Below are positions 52,670-61,538 of a stretch of 64,000 nucleotides of DNA, one piece after another. The first letter of the stretch is position 1, and each line of letters starts with the position of its first letter. The stretch comes from Gammaproteobacteria bacterium (GTDB lineage Bacteria; Pseudomonadota; Gammaproteobacteria; Steroidobacterales; Foliamicaceae), in the NCBI GenBank assembly GCA_009845905.1, contig VXYS01000003.1:62001-126000 (forward strand), given 5' to 3'. A program made the translations under genes and the position numbers. Below the pieces are notes generated by a model that saw only the letters and a list, made by a program, of their open reading frames with translations, was not told the origin of the DNA and made no database searches.

Positions 52670-53332
52670 CTACCAGGGTTTTGCGGTTCCCAGGTAGGCG
52701 GCGATCAGCACCATCGCGAGGATGCTGTGGCTGCCCCATTGGGCCCGGCGTAGCGTGGCGATCAGTTGCTGCGGGTCGGGACCCGATTCGGCGGCGGCGT
52801 CGACGGACGCGAACCGCACGGCCCGGGTCTGCCAGCGGATCCAGCCGCTCACGACCAGGACCAGTCCGAACAGCAGAACCTTGGCGGCCAGCCAGTTCGT
52901 CTGGATCATGCCCTCGCCGGTAAAGCCGACCACGGCGTCATAGACGTTGCCGAGGCCGATGACGATGCGCAGCACGCACTCGAACTTGTAGATGCGTTGA
53001 GCCAACTTCGAGGCACCGGTCAACTCGGACATCAGCGCGATGGCCAGCCAGACCAGGCCGACCACCCAGGTGGCGATCAGCCAGCTCGAGGACATCAGCG
53101 TGTAGACGCCGAGATCGGTGGCGATCTGAACGCCCAGGGGCAGGAGCAGGACCAGCATGATGGCGGAGACCGCGTCCGCGTAGCGCTTTACGCGCACCGC
53201 CAGGGAGCGGGTGGCCTGGCTGCCGGACGGCCCGCCGGCCAACCGCAACGCGTACAGCGCCGGGAGTTCGATACCGACGATGACCGCAAACACCAGTACG
53301 TGCAGAAAGTTGAAGATGCCGTATGCAATCAT
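52670..53332 (-). CDS. Multi-pass membrane protein of unknown function
   Basis: The 220-residue protein has about six hydrophobic segments, starting MIAYGIFNFLHVLVFAVIVG and ending HSILAMVLIAAYLGTAKPW. The pattern loosely recalls CopD/DUF2269-like membrane proteins, but no defining motif was found. The start at 53332 begins at the first membrane segment; the longer frame is a shadow of the esterase gene. It is divergent from the carboxylesterase (112 bases). Confidence 0.6.
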   Translation of the reverse strand: MIAYGIFNFLHVLVFAVIVGIELPALYALRLAGGPSGSQATRSLAVRVKRYADAVSAIMLVLLLPLGVQIATDLGVYTLMSSSWLIATWVVGLVWLAIALMSELTGASKLAQRIYKFECVLRIVIGLGNVYDAVVGFTGEGMIQTNWLAAKVLLFGLVLVVSGWIRWQTRAVRFASVDAAAESGPDPQQLIATLRRAQWGSHSILAMVLIAAYLGTAKPW

Positions 53333-53444
53333 GTTCCGGTCCTGTTTTCTCGCTCGCCGGCATTGTAAGACGAAGTGGCGTTGCAATCGCTTCGGCGCCG
53401 TATCGGTTATCGTTTTGCATCGCCGCAGCTTTACGGCCGGGAAC

Positions 53445-55001
53445 ATGAACCCGATGAAACGACTCATACCGGCGCTCGCCCTGGCTCTCCTGAGCGCGCA
53501 GGCGCTCGCCCAGACGGGGCCCATCGCGGAGATCGGCCAGGGCCGGGTTCGCGGCTTCAGCGAAGACGGGATCCACAACTTCCGAAATATCCCGTTCGCC
53601 GCTCCGCCGGTTGGCGAGCTGCGCTGGCGCCGCGCCCAGCCCGCTCCGGGCTGGGCGGACATTAGGGACGCCACGGCTTTCGGCGCCGTGTGTCCGCAGC
53701 GCCTGATGCCCGGGCGGAATGCCGAGGGGGTGCAGGACCGGCCCATGAATGAGGATTGCCTGTATCTCAATGTCTGGACGCCGGACCTGAATCCGCCGGA
53801 GCCGCTGGCCGTCATGGTCTGGATCCTGCCGGGAGGGTTCACTTTCGGCGACGCGGGAATGCCCGTATATAACGGATCCGGGCTGGCCGGGCAGGGCGTG
53901 GTCGTGGTCACCTTCAACCAGCGTCTCGGCTTTCTCGGCCAGTTCGCGCACCCGGCCCTGAGCGCCCTGGAGCCGGACCACGCCATCGGCAACTTTTATC
54001 TTTCCGATCAGGTTGCGGCGCTCGAGTGGGTGCGCGACAACATTTCGGCTTTTGGCGGCGATCCCGACAACGTCACCATATTCGGAATGTCCGCGGGCGG
54101 CGTGGCGGTGAACTACCTGCTCGCATTGCCGGCCGCCGGGGGGCTGTTCCACAAGGCCGCTTCGCAGAGCTCGAACGTTCGGCCGTACCGGCCCAGACAA
54201 CTATCCGACGATCGCGACGGACGGCCGTCGCTGGAGACTTCGGGCCAGGACATGGTCCGCAGTCTGGGCGTGGAAGGGTCCGGGGAAGAGGCCGTTACGG
54301 GGTTGAGAGCCCTTTCCTGGCGGAAGATATTCGATTACCAGGATCAACTCCCGCTCGGATCGATGAACCCGGCCGTGGACGGCAGGTTTCTGCCGGAAGC
54401 GCTGGGTCCCGTGTTCTCACAGGGGCGTCAGCATGACGTTCCGTACCTGACGGGCGCGACCAGCTGGGAAGGCAGCCTGCTCATGCGGATGAACAACGCC
54501 GACGTCCTGCTTGACGCGCTGGACATCAGCCGCGACGAGATTCGCGATCTGTACGGCGAAGTGGATGAGCGCACGATCCTGAACAACCTGGAATTCGACA
54601 CGTTCTTCGGTTCGCAGCGCTGGCTGGCCAGGCAGCACGCCAGGGCCGGAAAGCCCACGTTTCTCTATCATTTCGACTACGTTTACGAGAAGCAGTACGG
54701 CAGCGTTCCAGGCGCCTTTCACGGCGCGGAGACCGCACACGTGTTCAAGACACTGGACACGCGGGCGCCGGATGGGCCGACCGAGCAGGATTGGGCGATG
54801 AGCGAACTGGTGAGCGCCTACTGGGTGAGCTTCGCTAAGACCGGCGATCCCAACGGCGGCGGACGGCCTGTCTGGCCGTTGCACACTACCGATTCGGACA
54901 TTCTTCTGGACTTCGGCCAGGACGGCGTGAGACCGGTCATCGGGCTCGAACGGCGGCGTATGCAGTTCATGGAGAACCGCTACGATTCGGGCCGGATGTA
55001 A
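53445..55001 (+). CDS. Exported type-B carboxylesterase with altered oxyanion loop
   Basis: The 518-residue protein has a signal peptide (LIPALALALLSAQALAQ). The type-B esterase blocks are FRNIPFAAPPVGELRW, EDCLYLNVWTPD, nucleophile Ser216 in IFGMSAGGVAV and late His in GAFHGAETAHVF. The oxyanion-hole stretch normally reads HGGGF after VMVWI; here it reads LPGGF. FGESAGG is also FGMSAGG. It should cleave esters in the periplasm. An ATG three codons in (53454) is an equal start. The membrane-bound hydrolase and receptor 4 follow. Confidence 0.9.
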   Translation: MNPMKRLIPALALALLSAQALAQTGPIAEIGQGRVRGFSEDGIHNFRNIPFAAPPVGELRWRRAQPAPGWADIRDATAFGAVCPQRLMPGRNAEGVQDRPMNEDCLYLNVWTPDLNPPEPLAVMVWILPGGFTFGDAGMPVYNGSGLAGQGVVVVTFNQRLGFLGQFAHPALSALEPDHAIGNFYLSDQVAALEWVRDNISAFGGDPDNVTIFGMSAGGVAVNYLLALPAAGGLFHKAASQSSNVRPYRPRQLSDDRDGRPSLETSGQDMVRSLGVEGSGEEAVTGLRALSWRKIFDYQDQLPLGSMNPAVDGRFLPEALGPVFSQGRQHDVPYLTGATSWEGSLLMRMNNADVLLDALDISRDEIRDLYGEVDERTILNNLEFDTFFGSQRWLARQHARAGKPTFLYHFDYVYEKQYGSVPGAFHGAETAHVFKTLDTRAPDGPTEQDWAMSELVSAYWVSFAKTGDPNGGGRPVWPLHTTDSDILLDFGQDGVRPVIGLERRRMQFMENRYDSGRM

Positions 55002-55032
55002 TGTTTGCGCCGGGGGCGCGGGAGGGCCGCAC

Positions 55033-56031
55033 ATGAGATTTCTGAAACGCATATTGATCTGGACGGCCGGTTTCGTGGCCGCCGTGGCGCTGGCCGTCGC
55101 CGGGCTCGTAACCTGGTTCACCGTTCGCGGCGAACGACAGATCGCCGCGCAGGAGATCGTCGACCGGCATGCCGAGGCGCCGGGCCTGTTTCTGAATGTC
55201 GGCGGCCACGAGTACCACGTCGTTATACGCGGCGACCTGTTCGCCGATCCCACGGGCGCTCCCATCCTGCTCATTCATGGTTTCGGCCCTACCGGCAGCA
55301 ATGTCATACTTCCGCTGGCGAATGACCTCGCCGCCACCCGTTCCGTGATCGTGCCGGACATGCTGGGTTTCGGCTATTCCGAGAAAGTGGCCGAACCGGG
55401 CGCCCATTTCACGGTCGAGGGCCGCGTAGCGGCGCTTCTGGGCCTGCTTGAGGCTCTTGGCGTGGACGAGTTCGACGTGGTGGGTCATTCCTATGGCGGT
55501 TCGGTTACGGGCCGTCTGGCGTTGACGGCGCCGGATCGGGTTCGGCGCATGGTGTTTGTGGGCCCGCAGATCTACCCGCAGACCACGCCGGGGAATTTCA
55601 TCGCGTATCTTCCGAAGTCCGTGGCGCGCGTCGCCATCTGGGGGTCGCTGGGCGGCGGGCCCAGCAGCTTTACCGGCCGCGCATGCGCCGCCGATCCAGG
55701 CGCATGCGACGCACACCGCATCGCACGGGTTGAAGGTACGGTCGATGCCTTGTTCGCGATCAACAAGACGCCCAGGGCGCGAGCGCTTCCGGACGAACTG
55801 CCCAATGTGCAGCCTCCGGCTCTTGTGATCTGGGGGGACGACGACGCCATCGTGCCGCCGGAATCCATCGCCCGGGCCGCGGCCGCCATGGACGCCGACA
55901 CCTTGATAGTCCCGGGCGGCGGCCATTGGCCTTTTGCGGTCGATCCGGCCGGCGTAACGGAGCGCATCCGGAGCTTCTTCGCCGCGGGCATCAACCCGGA
56001 TGCCATGACACCGGCCGAATCAATGCCATAA
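55033..56031 (+). CDS. Membrane-anchored alpha/beta hydrolase
   Basis: The 332-residue protein has an N-terminal membrane helix (LIWTAGFVAAVALAVAGLV) and no clear cleavage site, so it is likely anchored with its domain in the periplasm. The triad is normal: oxyanion LLIHGFGPTGSN, Ser in VGHSYGGSVTG, Asp in IWGDDDAIVPPE and His in PGGGHWPFAVDP. It lies 31 bases after the carboxylesterase and 63 before receptor 4. It may act on the product of that esterase. Confidence 0.9.
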   Translation: MRFLKRILIWTAGFVAAVALAVAGLVTWFTVRGERQIAAQEIVDRHAEAPGLFLNVGGHEYHVVIRGDLFADPTGAPILLIHGFGPTGSNVILPLANDLAATRSVIVPDMLGFGYSEKVAEPGAHFTVEGRVAALLGLLEALGVDEFDVVGHSYGGSVTGRLALTAPDRVRRMVFVGPQIYPQTTPGNFIAYLPKSVARVAIWGSLGGGPSSFTGRACAADPGACDAHRIARVEGTVDALFAINKTPRARALPDELPNVQPPALVIWGDDDAIVPPESIARAAAAMDADTLIVPGGGHWPFAVDPAGVTERIRSFFAAGINPDAMTPAESMP

Positions 56032-56094
56032 TCGGGGCCGTGTCCGACCAGGGCACTTTCATCGCGACTCTTGTCTGGGCCAAAAGGGGGGCTT

Positions 56095-58488
56095 ATGTCA
56101 AAACGCGCAATCGTCAGCGTGGCCGCGCTCTGCGCCGCGCTCGCCGGTTCCTCGATAGTCATCGCGCAGGAAGCCGTTATCGAGGAAATCATCGTTACCG
56201 CCCGCAAGCGGGCCGAGAGTTTGCAGGAAATTCCGCTGTCGGTCACCGCGTTGTCGATCGACTCCATTCGGCAACGCAATATTCAGACCATCTACGACAT
56301 CGCGGCCAACACGCCCAACTACCACGAGCGCAAGCAACTCGGCCGGCGGCTGGACGCCCCGATCATTCGGGGGCAGGCGGGTCCCAGCGTTTTCGGTGAA
56401 CGCAACGCTTCCTACTTCGTGGACGGCGTTTATGTTTCCGGCAGCGTCACGTCGTCCACGTTTGCGGTCGTAGAGCGCGTGGAAGTGATCCGCGGTCCGC
56501 AGTCGGCGCTGTTCGGCCGCGCGACCTTTTCGGGCGCCGTGAACATGATTACGCGGCAGGCCTCCGACGAGCACGAGGGCAGTTTCAGCGGCCGTGTGGG
56601 TTCGCACGAGGACTACCAGGCCGCGGCCTGGTTTTCCGGCCCGATCATCGAGGACCGGCTTTACTACCTGGTTTCGGCCAACTGGGAGAACTATGGCGGT
56701 GAGTGGAACAACGGCCTGCTGGAGGGCGAGGCGCAGAATCCGCGGCTGTTTCCCTCCCCATTCGCGCCGCATATCTTCAGCAGCGCGCCCACCCGCGGGG
56801 ACGACAGCCCGCTGGGCGGCGAATCGTCCTGGGACGGCACGCTCCGGCTGACCTTCCGGCCGAACGACAACCACGAGTTCAGTTTCAAGTACTCCTATCA
56901 GGGGAGCGAGGACGATCATTTCGCCGACCTGCTGTTTCCGCAATCCGGGCTGAACTGCTTTCGGCCCGGCGAACCGGGCGCGGGCCCGATGGCCCGCGGG
57001 TATTACTGCGGAACAATGGACCCGGCCGGCCTGGTGCCCAAGATCAACATTCCTGACTTCGAGGACGGCGTGACGACGTTTTTCGGCACGGCCGAGCCAT
57101 CGCCCATTATCGGCAAGCGGCGCAACATCATTCGCAGCTATCTGCAATACGTCGGCAACTTCAATGGCTGGGAAGTCATGGGCCGTTATGCGCGCAACCG
57201 CGACCAGAACACGGACGGCCGCGATCTGGATCGCAGCCCTGCGCGCCCGGTCTTCGGTCTGTTCACGGCCCTGGAGGACAACCACGTCAGGGACTGGTCG
57301 CTGGAAGCGCGGCTGACTTCGCCTTCGGATCGGGCCCTGCGCTTCCTGGTGGGCGCCTACTGGCTGGACATCGAGGGCAAGGGCCGCGACCGCCGGTTCA
57401 CAGGGCCGGGGTTCACCGGACATTTCTTCCATGACGACGGCGGCGACTTCGATGGCCGCGAAGTGCAGAACTCGGCGGTCTTCGGTCAGCTGGAGTATGA
57501 CTTCGCCGACAACCTGACCCTGGCTGTGGAGGGGCGCTATTCGAAGGACGAGAAGTCCGTCTACAACTCCGGGCTGATCGAGGCGGGATTCGCCCAGGGT
57601 CTTGAAGAAGACACGACGGCCTTTACGCCGCGCTTCACCCTGACCTACAGGGCGAACGACGACGTGACGGTTTATGGCCTGGTGGCGAAGGGCGACAAGC
57701 CGCTGGACTTCAACCAGGCGTTCTTCGACGACGACACACCGGTCAGCACCATCGATGCGGCCATTGCCGACGGCCGGGCCATCATCCGGGAAGAGGAAGC
57801 CTGGACGTATGAGGTGGGCGTCAAGTCCACGCTGATGGAAGACCGGCTCCTGTTCAATGTGTCGGGGTTCTATATCGACTGGACCAATCAGTCCACCAAT
57901 GGCCTGACAATCATCCAGACCGTCAATGGCCCGGAACCCAACAACGTCGTGCTGTCGGTGCCGGGGGCGGAAGTCTGGGGCTTGGAAGTGGAGAGCAGTT
58001 GGGCGGTCAACGAGAACCTCCTGCTCACGCTGGGTTACGGTCTTGCCGATCACGAATTTACCGACTATCTGGACCTGGAGGCGGCGGCCCAGTTCGGGAA
58101 TGACGGCGACCTGAAGGGCAACACGACCGGCGGCACGCCCAAGCACTCAATGAACCTGGCGGCCACCTACCGGGATGAACTGACGGCGGATATGGACTGG
58201 TTCTTCCGCACGATCGCCAACTACCACTCCAGCGTCTATTCGGCGGCGTTCAACCTGGCCGAGACGGGCGCCCCGCTGATCGTCAACGCCAATCTGGGGA
58301 TCGAGACCGACCGCTGGAACCTGACCCTGTACGTGGACAATGCGCTGGACGACGATACGCCGTTCAATATCGGCCGCTTTACGGACTTCTATGGACCGCT
58401 GCTGCCCAACAGGCAGTATGCGTTCCAGTTCGGGATGATCCCCCGGCGCGGCAGGGCCTTCGGCATCCGGGTCTATTATTCGTACTGA
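56095..58488 (+). CDS. TonB-dependent outer-membrane receptor 4
   Basis: The 797-residue protein has a signal peptide (VAALCAALAGSSIVIAQ) and EEIIVTARKRAESLQEIP. The plug contains VEVIRGPQSALFGRATFSG, and the barrel ends VYYSY with a terminal aromatic. The ATG at 56095 follows AGGGGG; eight codons upstream are open from another start. The plug is closer to receptor 2 than to the others. It closes the esterase module and is convergent with arsC (seven bases). Confidence 0.93.
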   Translation: MSKRAIVSVAALCAALAGSSIVIAQEAVIEEIIVTARKRAESLQEIPLSVTALSIDSIRQRNIQTIYDIAANTPNYHERKQLGRRLDAPIIRGQAGPSVFGERNASYFVDGVYVSGSVTSSTFAVVERVEVIRGPQSALFGRATFSGAVNMITRQASDEHEGSFSGRVGSHEDYQAAAWFSGPIIEDRLYYLVSANWENYGGEWNNGLLEGEAQNPRLFPSPFAPHIFSSAPTRGDDSPLGGESSWDGTLRLTFRPNDNHEFSFKYSYQGSEDDHFADLLFPQSGLNCFRPGEPGAGPMARGYYCGTMDPAGLVPKINIPDFEDGVTTFFGTAEPSPIIGKRRNIIRSYLQYVGNFNGWEVMGRYARNRDQNTDGRDLDRSPARPVFGLFTALEDNHVRDWSLEARLTSPSDRALRFLVGAYWLDIEGKGRDRRFTGPGFTGHFFHDDGGDFDGREVQNSAVFGQLEYDFADNLTLAVEGRYSKDEKSVYNSGLIEAGFAQGLEEDTTAFTPRFTLTYRANDDVTVYGLVAKGDKPLDFNQAFFDDDTPVSTIDAAIADGRAIIREEEAWTYEVGVKSTLMEDRLLFNVSGFYIDWTNQSTNGLTIIQTVNGPEPNNVVLSVPGAEVWGLEVESSWAVNENLLLTLGYGLADHEFTDYLDLEAAAQFGNDGDLKGNTTGGTPKHSMNLAATYRDELTADMDWFFRTIANYHSSVYSAAFNLAETGAPLIVNANLGIETDRWNLTLYVDNALDDDTPFNIGRFTDFYGPLLPNRQYAFQFGMIPRRGRAFGIRVYYSY

Positions 58489-58495
58489 AGGCGCG

Positions 58496-58840
58496 CTAAA
58501 TCAGCTCCAGCACGCGTTCGGGCGGCCGGCCCACCACGGCTTTCCCACGCGCGACGAATATGGGCCGTTCGATGAGAATGGGGTTCTCGGCCATCGCCCG
58601 GATTCGTTCGTCGTCGGAAACGTCGGCGGCCTTCAGTCCGAGCTCGCGGTAGCGGGCCTCGCCGCGGCGCATGAGTTCAAGCGGCGTAAAGCCCAGTTGG
58701 CCCAGCAGATCGCGCAGCGAGGCTTCGTCGGGCGGGTTTTCCAGGTAGCGCAGGACTTCAAGGTCAATGTCGCGCTCCTGAAGCAGCGCCAGGGCGGCGC
58801 GTGACTTGGAGCAACGGGGGTTGTGGTAGAGAACGGCCAT
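58496..58840 (-). CDS. arsC: Arsenate reductase (glutaredoxin-dependent, ArsC family)
   Basis: The 114-residue protein has the thioredoxin-like ArsC pattern: YHNPRCSKSRAALALL with catalytic Cys10, the mid part QLGFTPLELMRRGE, and a late ENPILIERPIFVARGKAVVG with the substrate Arg. It reduces arsenate to arsenite with glutaredoxin. No efflux partner or ArsR is nearby, so it may serve as a general stand-alone reductase. Confidence 0.93.
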   Translation of the reverse strand: MAVLYHNPRCSKSRAALALLQERDIDLEVLRYLENPPDEASLRDLLGQLGFTPLELMRRGEARYRELGLKAADVSDDERIRAMAENPILIERPIFVARGKAVVGRPPERVLELI

Positions 58841-58931
58841 GGCGAATCCGGTTGGTTGATTTCAGTGCGGGGCAATAGTACGCGATGCAGCGCGTTGTAG
58901 ACTTCGCCGTACAGGGGAGGGACTTGAGTTC

Positions 58932-59978
58932 ATGCAGCACTTGATGCGGCGGTTTGGCGCGGGCCGGCGACAGGCAGTCGCGGGCCGGATAGCGGTGTTT
59001 CTGGCTGTTGCCGCCGCCGCCGGCTGGCCGGCGGGCGCGTATGCGGAAAGTGAGCCGGCCGCCTACAAGACGGCATCGGGGCCGTTCGGCGTTCAGGTGA
59101 TCGACAATCACGTCCTGCCGGCGGAAACCGGCCAGCGCAGCCTGCGCGCGCGCATCGCGTTTCCTCAAGGCGAGGGGCCGTTCCCGCTGGTCGTGTTCTC
59201 GCATGGCTTCGCCTGCTACCGCGAGAGCTATTCGGGATTGACGGACCACTGGGCCTCGCATGGCTACGTGGTGGTGCAGCCGGAACATCCCGACTGCCCT
59301 ACTTCGCCGGTCAGGTTGAGACCGCAGGACGCCACACGCGTGCACTACATCCGGATTTCCGACGTCGAGCGCGTGCTCGACGCGCTGTTCGCGCCCGGCG
59401 AGGAGATACCGGGGCTGACCGGCAATATCGACTTCGGCCGAAAGGTTATGGCGGGTCATTCCTTCGGCGCCATGATCGCGCAGATCATCTGGGGGCAGCC
59501 GCTGAAGGACCCGGAGACCTCCGAGGCCGTGAGCCATGCGAGGGACTTCGATGCGGCCATCATCATGAGCGGGCCGGGGACGATGCCGCAGATGGCCGAT
59601 GGCGCATTTGCCGCGATGCGCGGGCCGATGCTGGTCAGCGGCGGAACCCGGGATACCCGCAACGCCGGCGATGGCGTCATCTATCCCTGGGAGTGGCGCC
59701 TGCAGGCGTACGAGCGCAGCCCTCCGGGCAACAAGTACTCGGTGGTGCTCGAGGAAGGCGATCATTACCTGGGCGGGCTCATCTGCCGTGACGACCGGGG
59801 CGGCCCGCAGAACCGGGGCGGCGCGCCCGATGTCGAAGGCCAGACGATCCTGGCCGGCGTATCGACGGCATTCCTGGACGCCTGGCTGAATGAGGACGCG
59901 GCCGCACGGCGGTTCCTGGAAGAACTCGATCGGCATGCCGGAATCACCGGGGGCCGCGCCCGCTTCGCGCGGAAATAA
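58932..59978 (+). CDS. Exported alpha/beta hydrolase (dienelactone/PAF-acetylhydrolase-like)
   Basis: The 348-residue protein has a leader with VAGRIAVFLAVAAAAGWPAG and a cut near residue 38. Its core is FPLVVFSHGFACYRESY, WASHGYVVVQPEHPD, Ser in VMAGHSFGAMIAQ, acid in VSGGTRDTRN and His in EEGDHYLGGL. This resembles bacterial platelet-activating-factor acetylhydrolase-like and chlorophyllase-like esterases. It starts the last module, 22 bases before the amidohydrolase. Confidence 0.87.
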   Translation: MQHLMRRFGAGRRQAVAGRIAVFLAVAAAAGWPAGAYAESEPAAYKTASGPFGVQVIDNHVLPAETGQRSLRARIAFPQGEGPFPLVVFSHGFACYRESYSGLTDHWASHGYVVVQPEHPDCPTSPVRLRPQDATRVHYIRISDVERVLDALFAPGEEIPGLTGNIDFGRKVMAGHSFGAMIAQIIWGQPLKDPETSEAVSHARDFDAAIIMSGPGTMPQMADGAFAAMRGPMLVSGGTRDTRNAGDGVIYPWEWRLQAYERSPPGNKYSVVLEEGDHYLGGLICRDDRGGPQNRGGAPDVEGQTILAGVSTAFLDAWLNEDAAARRFLEELDRHAGITGGRARFARK

Positions 59979-60000
59979 TCACTACCTAGGAGGAAGCGTA

Positions 60001-61035
60001 ATGAAGTTCAGGCATTGCATCATTGCGACTGTCGCGTTCTGCGCCGCCGGATGGGCCAGCGGGCAGGAAAGCATGGGAGTTGCCGTCAAGGGCGAAAGGC
60101 TTGCCGTGATCGACATGCACCTGCATACCGGAACCTGGGCCGGGACGCCGCCCCGCTTCAGGAAACGCCTCACGGACCGCGTGCCGACGGGTTTCAAGTG
60201 GACCATGGGCGTTTTCATGAACAGCCGTCTTGACGGCGAGAGCATTCTCGGCACGCTGGACGACGCCGGCATCAGCGCCGGAGCGGTGTTCGCTCTATGG
60301 AGCCCGGCCACCACCGGCATCGCCACCAACGACCACGTCGCCGAACAGGTCGCGGTGAACCCCGACCGTCTGTTCGGTTTTGCGAGCCTGCGGGTCGACC
60401 ACTGGAACCAGGACGGACCCGAGCAACTGCGGCAGATGGAAGAGGCGATCGAGAAGCACGGCATGGTCGGCATCAAGCTCGCGCATGGGCACCAGCAGGT
60501 TCGACTGGACGATGAGCGCTTGTACGGGGTTTACGAGATTGCGGCGCGGCAGGGCACGCCCATTTACCTGCACACGGGAACCAGCCCGAATCCGGGAACG
60601 CGCACCGAGCCGGCGTATTGCGATCCCGCCTACCTGGAGGAGGCCATCCGGCTCTATCCCGGCGCGATATTCATACTCGGCCATTCCGGCTACGACAGTT
60701 TCAACCGGGCGCTCACGCATACCGACGCGGCGATCGATCTCGCCCGGCGTTATTCCAACGTGTACCTGGAACCCGGCGCTCTGGGCGCCGAGCGGGCGGA
60801 ACACGTGCTGAACGACTACCTGGAACGGATTCGGGCCGGCGGCGTCATCGAGAAGCTGATCTACGGATCCGACGGCCCGCAGCTTCCCGGCTATGTGCAA
60901 TCGCATCTCGACGCGTTCGTGGCGGGGATGCAGGAGGTCGGTTACACGACCGACGAGATGCGCCTGATCCTGGCCGACAATTTCACGCGTGTCTTCGGCA
61001 TGCCGAAGATCGTCCTGGAGGATCAGGGATCATGA
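60001..61035 (+). CDS. Exported amidohydrolase 2 family metal enzyme
   Basis: The 344-residue protein has a signal peptide (CIIATVAFCAAGWASGQ). The metal pattern is VIDMHLHTGTW, KLAHGHQQ, YLHTGTSPNPG, LGHSGYDS and YGSDGPQLPG. Unlike the twins at 16350 and 17834 it is exported and keeps a normal DxHxH start. The ATG at 60001 follows AGGAGG. Its stop overlaps the next lipoprotein start (ATGA). Confidence 0.9.
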   Translation: MKFRHCIIATVAFCAAGWASGQESMGVAVKGERLAVIDMHLHTGTWAGTPPRFRKRLTDRVPTGFKWTMGVFMNSRLDGESILGTLDDAGISAGAVFALWSPATTGIATNDHVAEQVAVNPDRLFGFASLRVDHWNQDGPEQLRQMEEAIEKHGMVGIKLAHGHQQVRLDDERLYGVYEIAARQGTPIYLHTGTSPNPGTRTEPAYCDPAYLEEAIRLYPGAIFILGHSGYDSFNRALTHTDAAIDLARRYSNVYLEPGALGAERAEHVLNDYLERIRAGGVIEKLIYGSDGPQLPGYVQSHLDAFVAGMQEVGYTTDEMRLILADNFTRVFGMPKIVLEDQGS

Positions 61036-61511
61036 CCGCACGGATAAAAAAGACGATTCCGGTATACCTTGCCGCGCTGTGTTTCGGCTGCGCCGGCGAG
61101 GATCCGCCCCCGCCGCCGATTCCGGTGGACCTGTCGGTAGCGATAGGCGCACTCGAGGACGTGGATTCGGCGGCCACCGTTCACTTGTCCGTCTATCACG
61201 CCTGGACCGGCACCGGCGAACTGCGCTATCCGCTGGAAATCGTCGAGCGCTGGGAGACGAACCTGGGTTCCTCGAACTTCAGTTTCGACTACCCGGCGGA
61301 ACTCGGCGAAGGCCTGATCGTCTACGCGTGGGTCGATTCGGACGGCGACGGAGCCAACTGCACGCCGACGGTACGCGGCGACCTGGCCGATCTGGTCGAG
61401 GTCGAGGCGTTTCCCTCGGAGCAGGTGTCGGTTTCGTTGCTGCTTGACGCGCCCTGCGCGGGGCCCGACTGGTTCTTCCCGGGACCTGAACCCGAAGGGG
61501 ATGTCTGGTAG
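61032..61511 (+). CDS. Small lipoprotein of unknown function
   Basis: The 159-residue product has a lipobox Cys20 (AALCFGC) followed by a Pro-rich spacer. A single beta-sandwich-like domain follows, with TVHLSVYHAWTG and GLIVYAWVDSDGDGANC. DSDGDG resembles a calcium loop. Two later cysteines may pair. No family was recognised. It is coupled to the amidohydrolase by ATGA and lies 27 bases before receptor 5, so it may be a surface helper of that receptor. Confidence 0.72.
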   Translation: MTARIKKTIPVYLAALCFGCAGEDPPPPPIPVDLSVAIGALEDVDSAATVHLSVYHAWTGTGELRYPLEIVERWETNLGSSNFSFDYPAELGEGLIVYAWVDSDGDGANCTPTVRGDLADLVEVEAFPSEQVSVSLLLDAPCAGPDWFFPGPEPEGDVW

Positions 61512-61538
61512 AGTGGCGGCTTCGACTGCGGGGGGGCT

